Origin: Proteobacteria bacterium UBA652
GTDB taxonomy: Bacteria > Pseudomonadota > Gammaproteobacteria > Nitrosococcales > Methylophagaceae
Reading direction: 5' to 3'
DNA length: 19,032 nucleotides
NCBI GenBank assembly: GCA_002299915.1
Contig: DBOG01000003.1
Location: forward strand, 1 to 19,032
A model generated the notes under the pieces. The model was not told where the DNA came from. It ran no database searches and worked only from the letters and a program-made list of their open reading frames with translations. Positions 1 to 7,222 of this stretch are shown piece after piece. Both the position numbers and the translations under genes were made by a program. Every line of letters starts with the position of its first letter. Within the stretch, counting starts at the first letter, position 1.

Positions 1-252
1 AGTTCAAAAATGGAAGGCGTAATTGAGTTGGCAGAGGAAGTATTTCATCTGCCAGTTCGTCTAGGATTGCCACAACATGTTGGTGGTTTAGTGGAAGTTG
101 TGCGCAATCCGATCCATGCAACAGGAGTGGGATTATTGTTGTTTGGTTATCAAGAAGAAGTGGCAGAGTTGGTAGAGAGTGGCCGGACAAGGGCTAGCAG
201 TGGACAGAGTATTTTGGCGAAAATGAAAAGTTGGTTTCAGGGTAATTTTTGA
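1..252 (+). CDS. ftsA: Cell division protein FtsA, C-terminal end (5' truncated by window)
   Basis: FtsA is the actin-like ATPase that tethers FtsZ filaments to the inner membrane and recruits later divisome proteins. The reading frame is open from base 1, so the gene begins outside the window; only the last 83 codons are present, ending at TGA 250-252. The visible part matches the end of the family: a segment reading ELAEEVFHLPVRLG, then a Gly-rich stretch ending in GVGLLLFGY, a short variable linker, and a terminal KMKSWFQGNF. That last peptide is an amphipathic helix with Trp and Phe on one face, which corresponds to the membrane-targeting sequence of FtsA. ftsZ follows 54 bases later on the same strand, the usual ftsA-ftsZ order. 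The identification is firm despite the truncation; nothing can be said of the ATPase domain. Confidence 0.93.
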   Translation, partial: SSKMEGVIELAEEVFHLPVRLGLPQHVGGLVEVVRNPIHATGVGLLLFGYQEEVAELVESGRTRASSGQSILAKMKSWFQGNF

Positions 253-286
253 TTGTTTAACGTAGCAAAAACGCTATAATTATAAT
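253..286 (+). promoter_or_regulatory. Candidate ftsZ promoter with two abutting TATAAT boxes
   Basis: A TTGTTT hexamer (253-258) lies 16 bases before a perfect TATAAT (275-280). A second TATAAT abuts the first (281-286). The site sits between the ftsA stop and the ftsZ ribosome binding site and would give a very short leader. Many gammaproteobacteria have extra ftsZ promoters in or near ftsA; whether this one is active is inference. Confidence 0.5.
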
Positions 287-306
287 AGGTGATGAGGAGC
301 AGTAAA

Positions 307-1491
307 ATGACATTTGATTTGATTGATACATATGCAGAAAACGCGGTAATTAAAGTGGTTGGTGTCGGTGGTGGCGGTGGTAATGCACTCGACCATATGG
401 TCAACAGCGATATTGAAGGTGTTGACTTTATTTGTGCCAATACCGATGTGCAAGCATTGCGTAAAAGTGCGGCAACAACGCAACTACAATTAGGTACGGA
501 AATCACCAAAGGATTAGGTGCAGGTGCGAATCCAGATGTGGGCCGTCAGGCAGCACTGGAAGATCGCGAACGCATTATGGAAGTTATCGAGGGTGCCGAT
601 ATGGTATTCATTACTGCTGGCATGGGGGGCGGTACAGGAACAGGTGCCGCACCGGTTGTAGCACAGGTCGCAAAAGAAATGGGGATCCTAACGGTCGCTG
701 TGGTCACCAAGCCATTTCCTTTTGAAGGTAAAAAGCGGGCAGGGATTGCAGATGCGGGGCTAGAATCTCTTACCCAGCATGTTGATTCTCTGATCACTAT
801 CCCAAATGCACGCTTAGGCGAGGTACTAGGGAAAGATGTGACAATGCTCGATGCCTTTACCGCGGCAAATGACGTGTTATTAGGTGCAGTGCAAGGTATT
901 TCTGATTTGATTATCCGCGAAGGTATGATCAATGTTGATTTCGCGGACGTACGTACTGTGATGTCAGAAATGGGCATGGCAATGATGGGAACAGGTCGTG
1001 CATCAGGTGAAAACCGTGCTTATGAAGCGGCAAAACGTGCAGTAGCCAGTCCATTATTGGATGACGTTAATTTAAAAGGAGCTCGTGGTGTCTTAATTAA
1101 TGTAACGGCGGGTTACGATGTCACCATCGGTGAATTTGAAGAGGTCGGCGATATCATTAAGGAATTCGCTTCGGATGATGCAACCGTTGTGGTGGGTACA
1201 GTAATCGACCCTGACATGACAGATGAAATTAAAGTAACCGTGGTGGCGACAGGCTTGGGAAACCCGGCTGCAATGGTGAATAGTACTCCCGCTGCCAGCA
1301 AACCAACAATTGGCTTAGTTAAGAAAGCAGGTATCCCAACAATAGCAGAAACGGTTGCAGAATCAGCACCGGTAATGGAAGCAGCAGAAAGTGTTGCAGA
1401 ACCAGTGGTTAAGGCGAAACCGGCATCACTGTCAGAGATTGATCTTGAACAATTTGATATTCCATCATTCTTGCGCCGACAAGCGGATTAA
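307..1491 (+). CDS. ftsZ: Cell division GTPase FtsZ
   Basis: FtsZ is the tubulin-like GTPase that polymerises into the Z-ring at midcell. The 394-residue product has the nucleotide-binding start VIKVVGVGGGGGNA, the tubulin signature GGGTGTG at residues 107-113, and the T7 loop NVDFADVRTVMSEMG, whose Asp residues complete the GTPase site of the neighbouring subunit. After about residue 315 comes a variable Ala/Val/Glu-rich linker of about 60 residues, then the conserved C-terminal peptide DIPSFLRRQAD that binds FtsA and ZipA. I place the start at ATG 307 because AGGAG (295-299) lies 7 bases upstream; an in-frame ATG at 289 would put this ribosome binding site inside the gene. Length is close to the family norm. 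lpxC, often the next gene, is not here. A possible own promoter lies at 253-286. Confidence 0.98.
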   Translation: MTFDLIDTYAENAVIKVVGVGGGGGNALDHMVNSDIEGVDFICANTDVQALRKSAATTQLQLGTEITKGLGAGANPDVGRQAALEDRERIMEVIEGADMVFITAGMGGGTGTGAAPVVAQVAKEMGILTVAVVTKPFPFEGKKRAGIADAGLESLTQHVDSLITIPNARLGEVLGKDVTMLDAFTAANDVLLGAVQGISDLIIREGMINVDFADVRTVMSEMGMAMMGTGRASGENRAYEAAKRAVASPLLDDVNLKGARGVLINVTAGYDVTIGEFEEVGDIIKEFASDDATVVVGTVIDPDMTDEIKVTVVATGLGNPAAMVNSTPAASKPTIGLVKKAGIPTIAETVAESAPVMEAAESVAEPVVKAKPASLSEIDLEQFDIPSFLRRQAD

Positions 1492-1515
1492 ATTGGGGTT
1501 GTTAAAAACAAATAG

Positions 1516-1546
1516 TCCGGAAACGGATCTGTGTTTTATATTTTTT
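1516..1546 (+). terminator. Weak candidate terminator after ftsZ
   Basis: A short hairpin TCCG-GAAA-CGGA (1516-1527) with a GNRA tetraloop is followed after a few bases by a T-rich run (about 1533-1546). The stem is only 4 bp and the T-run is interrupted, so termination here would be weak. It lies 25 bases after the ftsZ stop, a sensible place for an operon end. Confidence 0.3.
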
Positions 1547-1659
1547 ATCAGGTGGTTATCGTTTTTTTAGGAGGTTATTGTTGGCTTTTGATTTATGAAC
1601 TCTCGTATTTAAGTTGTATTGGACAGCAGTTATAGGTAACATGTTCCCTGCCTTTCAGA

Positions 1660-1754
1660 TATTGTTTAGGTAAGCTAATTGAAACTTCGTAGCTTCAGTT
1701 AGTTTTATCTAGCGATGTAATTTGGAGAGAGGACATCTTAAACCCTAAACAATA
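1660..1754 (+). repeat. 11-bp inverted repeat framing the leader of the repeat lipoprotein
   Basis: TATTGTTTAGG at 1660-1670 is the exact reverse complement of CCTAAACAATA at 1744-1754, with 73 bases between. The arms enclose the candidate promoter at 1679-1708 and the right arm ends 6 bases before the Shine-Dalgarno of the next gene. It could be a pair of operator half-sites or chance in an A+T-rich spacer. A transcript starting at the enclosed promoter would contain only the right arm. The rest of the 284-base gap between ftsZ and this gene (1492-1775) holds no other gene that I can support. Confidence 0.4.
1679..1708 (+). promoter_or_regulatory. Candidate promoter for the repeat lipoprotein gene
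   Basis: TTGAAA (1679-1684) and TTTTAT (1703-1708) are spaced by 18 bases, with a leader of roughly 60 bases to ATG 1776. Both boxes are near-consensus for a sigma70 promoter. The flanking possible terminator at 1516-1546 supports a separate transcription unit. This is based on pattern only. Confidence 0.35.
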
Positions 1755-1775
1755 CAACAAGAAGGATTTATAAGC

Positions 1776-3425
1776 ATGGAAACAAAAAAAATAATGACAA
1801 AAACAGCGCTTGCTGTTGCTTTCGCATTGTCGGCAGGTTGTGCTAGCCAACAAACATCTGGTTCATCACAAGTTGCACCAGCAGAGCAATCTGCACCTGC
1901 ATCTCAAACTGCACCGGCATCACAAGGCGCATCACAACAAGTGGCGCCAGCAGCTGACGCGACGATGGATGATTCACGTTCAGCTGATTTAGATAGCCGT
2001 GAAGCAGCATTAAATGCACGCGAAGCAGCAATGGCAAACAGTGGTACAACATCATGTACTGCCGAGGCTCCAGCAGCAGCATGTGCCGATATGTCTACAG
2101 GCGGCAATGAATTGTTACCACCAGCGAAGCCAGGCGAGTGTTATGCACGTGTATGGATACCAGCAACATACCGTAGTGTTTCTGAGAAAATGACAGCAAC
2201 TGAAGCGTCAGCGCGTATTGAAGTGGTTCCAGCAGTCTATGAGTGGGCAACTGAAACAGTTGAAGTCAGTGGCGCATCAAGCCGTTTGGTAACAACACCA
2301 GCAGTATATGGCACTGAGTCAGAAACTATTTTAGTGAGCGATGCCAGCACAACATGGAGACGCGCATTAGGTAAAAACGCAGCATTAGCAGGTTCTGGTT
2401 TATTAGAATTCGCTCGCGCACATGGTGCAGATATTGATTCTGCAACACCAGGTATGTGTTTCCATGAACATACTATTCCAGCAACATACACTACAAAATC
2501 TGACGAAGTATTAGTGAGCGAAGCGTCAGAATCTGTTGCGATTGTTCCTGCGACTTACCAAAATGTTCAAAAAACGATTACAGTTCAAGAAGCATCAACA
2601 CGGCTTGTTCAAATACCTGCTACTTATAAAACAGTGAGTGAGCAAGTGTTAGTGAAAGCAGCACACACTATCTGGAAAAAAGGCACAGGCCCTATCCAAC
2701 GTATTGATTCTACTACTGGCGAAATCATGTGTTTAATTGAAGTACCTGCAGAATACAAAACAGTGACCAAGCAAGTTGTTGTCACGCCTGCATCTACTAA
2801 AACAATTGATATTCCTGCGGTGACTAAAACAATCAGTGTGCGTGAGCAAGCCACAGCTGCATCAGAAAATCGCACCCCGATTGCAGCTAAATACAAAACA
2901 GTTTCTCGTCGCGTTAAAGCGTCGGATGCTGGTGTTGTTTGGCATGAGATCCACAATACAGATCATCCAACTTCAAGCCGTACTGGCCAGCAAGTTTGTT
3001 TGACTGAAGCGCCTGCAGTGTATAAAACGGTTAGCAAACGTGTTGTGAAAACAGCGGCATCTTCTCATGAAGTTTCAATTCCTGCAGTGTATAAAACGGT
3101 TAAAGTACAACGTTTAGTCACACCAGCATCGGAACGCAGCATTGAAATTCCTGCAACATATAAAACTGTTTCTCGTCAAGAATTGGTGAAAGATGGTTAT
3201 ATGCAATGGCGTTCAATTCTATGTGAAACAAACACAACACGCTCGCGTATCTCACAAATCCAACGTGCATTGAAAGCGCAAGGTTATAATCCTGGCTCTA
3301 TCGATGGTGTAATTGGTTCTGCGACAATGCGGGCAGTAAATGCATTCCAAAAATCGGAAGGCTTACCAGTTGATAAATACTTAAATGTTGAAACAATTAA
3401 AGCATTAGGTGTTTCTGTAAAATAA
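1776..3425 (+). CDS. Probable lipoprotein with twelve 23-residue repeats and a C-terminal peptidoglycan-binding domain
   Basis: I know of no named gene for this 549-residue protein, and its function is unknown. It starts at ATG 1776 with GAAGGA 9 bases upstream. Residues 1-22 form a signal peptide ending in LSAGC, so Cys22 is a likely lipidation site, but the Leu is at -4 rather than the usual -3. Residues 23-62 are Ser/Ala/Pro/Gln-rich, and 69-88 look like a short charged helix. Residues 122-478 hold four modules, each with three repeats resembling IPAxYKTVSxxVLVxxAS. Within a module the PAxY motifs are exactly 23 residues apart (129/152/175, 235/258/281, 324/347/370, 413/436/459). Each module has a Cys 5-7 residues before its first motif and a Trp exactly 19 residues after its third. 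Residues 490-546 form a PG_binding_1-type domain (IQRALKAQGYNPGSIDG, then ATMRAVNAFQ). An envelope protein bridging membrane and peptidoglycan is inferred from this layout and from the ftsZ neighbour. Confidence 0.85.
   Translation: METKKIMTKTALAVAFALSAGCASQQTSGSSQVAPAEQSAPASQTAPASQGASQQVAPAADATMDDSRSADLDSREAALNAREAAMANSGTTSCTAEAPAAACADMSTGGNELLPPAKPGECYARVWIPATYRSVSEKMTATEASARIEVVPAVYEWATETVEVSGASSRLVTTPAVYGTESETILVSDASTTWRRALGKNAALAGSGLLEFARAHGADIDSATPGMCFHEHTIPATYTTKSDEVLVSEASESVAIVPATYQNVQKTITVQEASTRLVQIPATYKTVSEQVLVKAAHTIWKKGTGPIQRIDSTTGEIMCLIEVPAEYKTVTKQVVVTPASTKTIDIPAVTKTISVREQATAASENRTPIAAKYKTVSRRVKASDAGVVWHEIHNTDHPTSSRTGQQVCLTEAPAVYKTVSKRVVKTAASSHEVSIPAVYKTVKVQRLVTPASERSIEIPATYKTVSRQELVKDGYMQWRSILCETNTTRSRISQIQRALKAQGYNPGSIDGVIGSATMRAVNAFQKSEGLPVDKYLNVETIKALGVSVK
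2139..3209 (+). repeat. Coding tandem array: four modules of three 23-residue repeats
   Basis: This covers Cys122 to Trp478 of the lipoprotein. Modules 2, 3 and 4 begin exactly 89 residues apart (235, 324, 413); module 1 is followed by a 17-residue longer linker (first motifs 106 apart). The best conserved unit is PATYKTVS. The ninth repeat has Ala370 in place of the motif Pro. The regular spacing with divergent DNA sequence suggests old duplications kept under selection for structure, not a recent slippage array. Confidence 0.85.
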
Positions 3426-3464
3426 GCTTGATTACTTGTCTAAGTAAACAAACTTAAGTTAAAT

Positions 3465-3492
3465 AAAAAACCCGCCAATTGGCGGGTTTTTT
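3465..3492. terminator. Bidirectional intrinsic terminator between convergent genes
   Basis: The 28 bases form a perfect palindrome: six A, CCCGCC, loop AATT, GGCGGG, six T. Read on either strand it is a strong G+C stem followed by a T-run. It lies 39 bases after the lipoprotein stop and 23 bases beyond the glnD stop, so it can end both convergent transcripts. Confidence 0.92.
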
Positions 3493-3515
3493 GTGACTAT
3501 CAAAGGTGAGGGGAT

Positions 3516-6140
3516 TTAAGCAATACCTGCCGTTAGCCCTGACTCTAATTGTGCTTGTAGTCGATTTATTTTTTCATCAGATAAAATAGTATGATTATAG
3601 TTGCTAATGAAGAATATATTTTCTACTTGATCGCCCAAACTTGTCAGCTTGGCATTAAGTAGGTGGACTTTATTTTCAAGCAGGACTTGAGCGATAACGG
3701 ATAATAAGCCAGGTCTATTATGTGTTTTTATTTCAAGTACGCTGTGATTACCTGCATGGTGATAGTGAATATCAGGTAGCGTTTCAAAGAGTTTAAGTGT
3801 ACGTGGGATAAAGCTGGGTTGATAGGTCTCTGTAGGGCTTCGTTCTGCAAGCCGTTGGCGTAGCGTATCTTTGATACGTCTGTCATTCTCTGGCGATGGC
3901 TCACCATCAAAATAAATGATGAATGTGTTGATTGCGTGACCTGACTGAGTTTCATTTATTTTGGCATCCAGTACATCCAGCTTTAATGCTTCTAAACCAG
4001 ATACAATGGTGGCAAATAGCCCCGGTTTATCAGGTGCAGAAACAAATAGCTCTAAGGTACCGTCTTGTTCGCCATGTGGCCGTAGGCAGATATGAATGTC
4101 ACGTTCTGGATAGCTGAGTTTTTGATGGATCTGCCATGCAATTTCATCGGGCGTATGCCGCAGAAAATAATCATCACTGGTATTGTGCCAAGTTTGATCA
4201 ATTTGATCGTCGTTCCATCCTTGCAGTTGCAATGCTAAACGCGCTTTGTGACGTGTCCCTTCAACTTGTTCATCAATAGCAGGCGCAACGGTTTTTTCCT
4301 GGCTGAGGTAGTGCTTTGTATTATGATAAAGTTGCTTTAATAGCGAATCCCGCCAATTATTCCATAAATTATTGTTGGTTGCACGAATATCAGCAACCGT
4401 CAGTAAATAGAGATAATTAAGTTTATCGACTGACCCCATCAATTCGGCAAATTCAGTGATAACCTCTGGATCGCTAGTATCTTTACTCTGTGCGGTGGCT
4501 GACATGGCCAGGTGCTGGCCAACCAGCCAAGCAACTAGCTCGCCATCATGGTAGCTAAGATCATGTCGTTTACAAAATGCCAGTGCATCTGGGATACCTA
4601 GCTGGCTGTGGTTGCCGCCACGGCCTTTTGCAATATCGTGAAATAAGCCAGCGAGATAAAGTAACTCAGGCTTTGGGAGTTCATAAAATACACTAGAGCA
4701 AAGCGGAAATTCATCCGAAAATTCAGTACAAGAAAAGCGGCGTAAATTGCGTACCAAGAAGAGCGTGTGCTCATCTACAGTATAGGCATGGAACATATCA
4801 TGCTGCATTTGACCCACAATCACACCAAAATTAGGCAGATAAGCACCCAATACGCCAAATTGATTCATCCGCCCAAATTCGTGGCTAATCCCTCTTGGTT
4901 GACGAATAATTTCCATAAACAGGCTACGGCATTTGATATCAGCACGAAATGCATCATCAATTAAATGGATATGCGCATGCAGTTGGCGGATCGTTTTTGC
5001 TCGCACCCCTTTGATTTCAGGATGTTGTTGCAAAATCAAAAATAATTCCAACATTGCATAGGGGTAAAAAGCAAAAACAGAGGGGTTACTGGTTGCCAGA
5101 TAATCATTATGAATATGAAAGCGGCTATTAATTTCTATCACTTCACGAGGGCTACCCTCAAGAATAATCGCTTCTTCAAATAGCTGTAATAACAGGCTAT
5201 TCATCTGGCCAACACGACGAGCGCAGAGATAATAGTCCTTCATAAATTGTTCAACTGCCATCCGAGCATCGGTATCTTGATAGCCGAATTGGCTGGCGAG
5301 TGCCCGTTGGTGGTCTATTTGCAAGCGTTCTTCCTTACGGCCCACCCGATGATGTAACGCAAAGCGGATCTTCCATAGAAAGGCTTCTGATTCGGTTAAG
5401 GTTTGATATTCTCGTTCGGCCAGAAAACCTTCAACCAATAAACCATGAAAATCTTTTACCGCAAAATGTTGCTGTGCTACCCAGCTAATGACTTGCAGAT
5501 CCCGCAGACCACCTGGTGATTCTTTAATATTGGGCTCAAGGTTATTGGCGGTATCATTATATTTTTGGTGACGTTGCCTTTGTTCATCATGTTTGGCGCG
5601 ATAAAAGCGCGCCGTTTCCCATGTTCTATTACTGACGGTCAGCTGTTGCAGCTGATCAAACAAACCGTGATCACCACATAGATAGCGGGTTTCAAGCAGG
5701 TTGGTGGCAATCGTAATATCATTTTCTGCTTGTTCACGGCATTCAGCTAAACTCCGCACACTATGGCCAATTTCAAGCCCCATATCCCAGAGTTGGGTGA
5801 GCAGATTACTGAGGCTCTCAGGTGGCTTTTGGCTGATTTTCTTATCAAGCAATAATAATAAATCAATATCGGAATAAGGATGTAATTCACCTCGGCCATA
5901 GCCGCCTACAGCAAGCAAACAGGCAGGAAACTGATCATCATGATCGCGTGCCCAGAGGTGTTGCAAGGCTTGATCAACGTAGCGTGCTCGCATATGCACC
6001 AAATCGACCACATCGGCGCCTTGCTCAAATTGGGCTAATAAATAGCTTTGTCCATCGGCTAAGGCGTTACGGAGAGCCGTAATATTGTCATGGGCGGGAG
6101 GTTTGATTGCCGCCACTTCCCATAGGGATGAGGTTAGCAT
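3516..6140 (-). CDS. glnD: Bifunctional uridylyltransferase/uridylyl-removing enzyme GlnD
   Basis: GlnD senses glutamine and adds UMP to, or removes it from, PII proteins (GlnB/GlnK), thereby setting glutamine synthetase activity and nitrogen gene expression. The 874-residue product has the full family layout. A nucleotidyltransferase domain carries GGYGRGELHPYSDIDLLLL with metal-binding Asp91 and Asp93. Next come a long helical region with IKESPGGLRDLQ, an HD phosphohydrolase domain with LFHDIAKGRGGNHSQLG (His501, Asp502, His511), and two C-terminal ACT domains (about 697-775 and 800-872) that bind glutamine. I chose ATG 6140, whose A is shared with the TGA of map (TGATG), a coupled junction; a TTG one codon upstream (6143) is possible. 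Length is near that of the E. coli enzyme. It is second in a map-glnD operon and ends at the symmetric terminator. Confidence 0.97.
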   Translation of the reverse strand: MLTSSLWEVAAIKPPAHDNITALRNALADGQSYLLAQFEQGADVVDLVHMRARYVDQALQHLWARDHDDQFPACLLAVGGYGRGELHPYSDIDLLLLLDKKISQKPPESLSNLLTQLWDMGLEIGHSVRSLAECREQAENDITIATNLLETRYLCGDHGLFDQLQQLTVSNRTWETARFYRAKHDEQRQRHQKYNDTANNLEPNIKESPGGLRDLQVISWVAQQHFAVKDFHGLLVEGFLAEREYQTLTESEAFLWKIRFALHHRVGRKEERLQIDHQRALASQFGYQDTDARMAVEQFMKDYYLCARRVGQMNSLLLQLFEEAIILEGSPREVIEINSRFHIHNDYLATSNPSVFAFYPYAMLELFLILQQHPEIKGVRAKTIRQLHAHIHLIDDAFRADIKCRSLFMEIIRQPRGISHEFGRMNQFGVLGAYLPNFGVIVGQMQHDMFHAYTVDEHTLFLVRNLRRFSCTEFSDEFPLCSSVFYELPKPELLYLAGLFHDIAKGRGGNHSQLGIPDALAFCKRHDLSYHDGELVAWLVGQHLAMSATAQSKDTSDPEVITEFAELMGSVDKLNYLYLLTVADIRATNNNLWNNWRDSLLKQLYHNTKHYLSQEKTVAPAIDEQVEGTRHKARLALQLQGWNDDQIDQTWHNTSDDYFLRHTPDEIAWQIHQKLSYPERDIHICLRPHGEQDGTLELFVSAPDKPGLFATIVSGLEALKLDVLDAKINETQSGHAINTFIIYFDGEPSPENDRRIKDTLRQRLAERSPTETYQPSFIPRTLKLFETLPDIHYHHAGNHSVLEIKTHNRPGLLSVIAQVLLENKVHLLNAKLTSLGDQVENIFFISNYNHTILSDEKINRLQAQLESGLTAGIA

Positions 6141-6907
6141 CAAATAGTCTCATTTTGGCGCAGTGTCAAGATCTCATGCCCTGTATCCGTCACCAGTAAA
6201 GTATGCTCCCATTGTGCGGAAAGGGATCGATCTTTAGTCACCACTGTCCAATTATCGGGCAGTTGCTTAATATGTCGTTTGCCAGCATTAATCATCGGTT
6301 CAATCGTAAAACACATCCCTGCTTCCAAGGTCAGCCCCGTGCCTTTTTTGCCATAATGCAGCACTTGCGGCTCCTCATGGAATACTTTACCAATGCCATG
6401 CCCACAATATTCCTCGACAATTGAAAAACCACTACTTTCACCGTGTTGCTGGATGGCATAGCCAATATCGCCAAGTTGTATACCCGGCTTCACTAGATCA
6501 ATCCCAATTAACATACATTCGCGCGCCACTTTAGATAAACGCTTTGCTAAAATAGACGTGGCACCGACATGAAACATCTTGCTAGTATCACCATGATAAC
6601 CCTCTTTAATCACAGTAATATCTATATTGATAATATCGCCATCTTTTAACTTCTTTGACCCCGGGATACCATGGCAAATAACATGGTTAACTGACGTACA
6701 GATTGATTTTGGAAAGCCATGATAGTTCAATGGCGCGGGGATAGCTTGCTGTTCATTAATGATATAATCATGGCAGATAGTATTCAACTCATCGGTTGTA
6801 ATGCCGGCATTAACATGGGGTGCAATCATTGTCAGCACCTCACCAGCCAGCCGGCCGGCAATGCGCATTTTTTCTATTTCATCTGGAGATTTAATACTGA
6901 CAGCCAT
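6140..6907 (-). CDS. map: Methionine aminopeptidase, type I
   Basis: MetAP removes the initiator methionine from nascent proteins in the cytoplasm. The 255-residue product is of the short type Ia form. The five metal ligands of the family are in place: Asp96 and Asp107 (in DGDIINIDITVIKEGYHGD), His170 (in CGHGIGKVFHEEP), Glu203 (in CFTIEPMIN) and Glu234 (in QWEHTLLV). His79 and His177, which contact substrate, are also present. I start at ATG 6907 because AAGGA lies 8 bases upstream on the minus strand and the protein then aligns from its first residue with the family (MAVSIKSPDEIEKMR). The frame stays open further upstream but nothing there looks conserved. It is divergent from rpsB, as in many gammaproteobacteria, and its stop overlaps the glnD start. 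Confidence 0.98.
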   Translation of the reverse strand: MAVSIKSPDEIEKMRIAGRLAGEVLTMIAPHVNAGITTDELNTICHDYIINEQQAIPAPLNYHGFPKSICTSVNHVICHGIPGSKKLKDGDIINIDITVIKEGYHGDTSKMFHVGATSILAKRLSKVARECMLIGIDLVKPGIQLGDIGYAIQQHGESSGFSIVEEYCGHGIGKVFHEEPQVLHYGKKGTGLTLEAGMCFTIEPMINAGKRHIKQLPDNWTVVTKDRSLSAQWEHTLLVTDTGHEILTLRQNETI

Positions 6908-7024
6908 ATGAGATTTCCTTAAAATATTAAACTTGTATGGGGATAGTGTGCCGTAAAAATCTAGAAACGACCAGAAAATAATCATAGCGCACGAGAACAT
7001 CGAATAGACGAATATTTAATATTA

Positions 7025-7054
7025 TTGCTTTAGCTTCCTGCTTGGCTGTATAAT
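7025..7054 (+). promoter_or_regulatory. rpsB promoter
   Basis: TTGCTT (7025-7030) and a perfect TATAAT (7049-7054) are spaced by 18 bases. The bases just after the -10 box (ACGCCAGCC) are G+C-rich, which is typical of promoters repressed by ppGpp in the stringent response and fits a ribosomal protein operon. The predicted start near 7061 gives a leader of about 160 bases. Confidence 0.75.
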
Positions 7055-7149
7055 ACGCCAGCCTTTCGAGGCAATTCGCACATGCGCCGTCACAGGTTCC
7101 GGGGTGCTAACTATCGTTTAAGCAAGAAGGATGGCTCTAAAATAATAGA

Positions 7150-7202
7150 GGTGTTCGGCGGTAGTGGGTCGGAGCTTGGGGAGCATGGAGGACTAACCCC
7201 AA
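7150..7202 (+). promoter_or_regulatory. Probable S2-binding rpsB leader (autoregulatory mRNA element)
   Basis: In gammaproteobacteria S2 represses its own rpsB-tsf mRNA through a structured leader. Here the leader contains GGGTCGGA (7166-7173), which resembles the GGGTCGGA in the E. coli rpsB leader. It also has a stem TTGGGG (7176-7181) pairing with CCCCAA (7197-7202). The 15-base loop includes GGAGGACTAA. A separate AAAAGG (7207-7212) then serves as the ribosome binding site. The element type follows from known biology; the exact fold is my inference. Confidence 0.6.
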
Positions 7203-7222
7203 ACTTTAAAAGGTTTTTAATT

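Larger units (their letters stand above)
6908..7222. other. Divergent regulatory region between map and rpsB
   Basis: This 315-base gap has no gene. Its right half holds the rpsB promoter and leader, listed separately. The left half must hold the map promoter on the minus strand. A TATGAT hexamer (minus strand, about 6980-6985) could be its -10 box, but I find no convincing -35 partner, so I do not call it. Confidence 0.6.

Noticed and set aside
289..306. Upstream in-frame ATG for ftsZ
   Set aside because: It would place the AGGAG ribosome binding site within the coding sequence and add residues not seen in the family.
1843..2107. Several overlapping open frames in both strands at the start of the lipoprotein gene
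   Set aside because: They arise from the low-complexity Ala/Gln/Ser codons and lack any supporting signal.
4430..4439. CTGACCCCAT inside glnD, identical to one arm of the REP-like element before tsf
   Set aside because: It lies in coding sequence for MGSVDK of GlnD and has no partner arm nearby, so a chance match is the simplest view.
7082..7222. Upstream in-frame extension of rpsB
   Set aside because: It covers the conserved S2 leader; MAKVSMRQML at 7223 is the normal S2 start.
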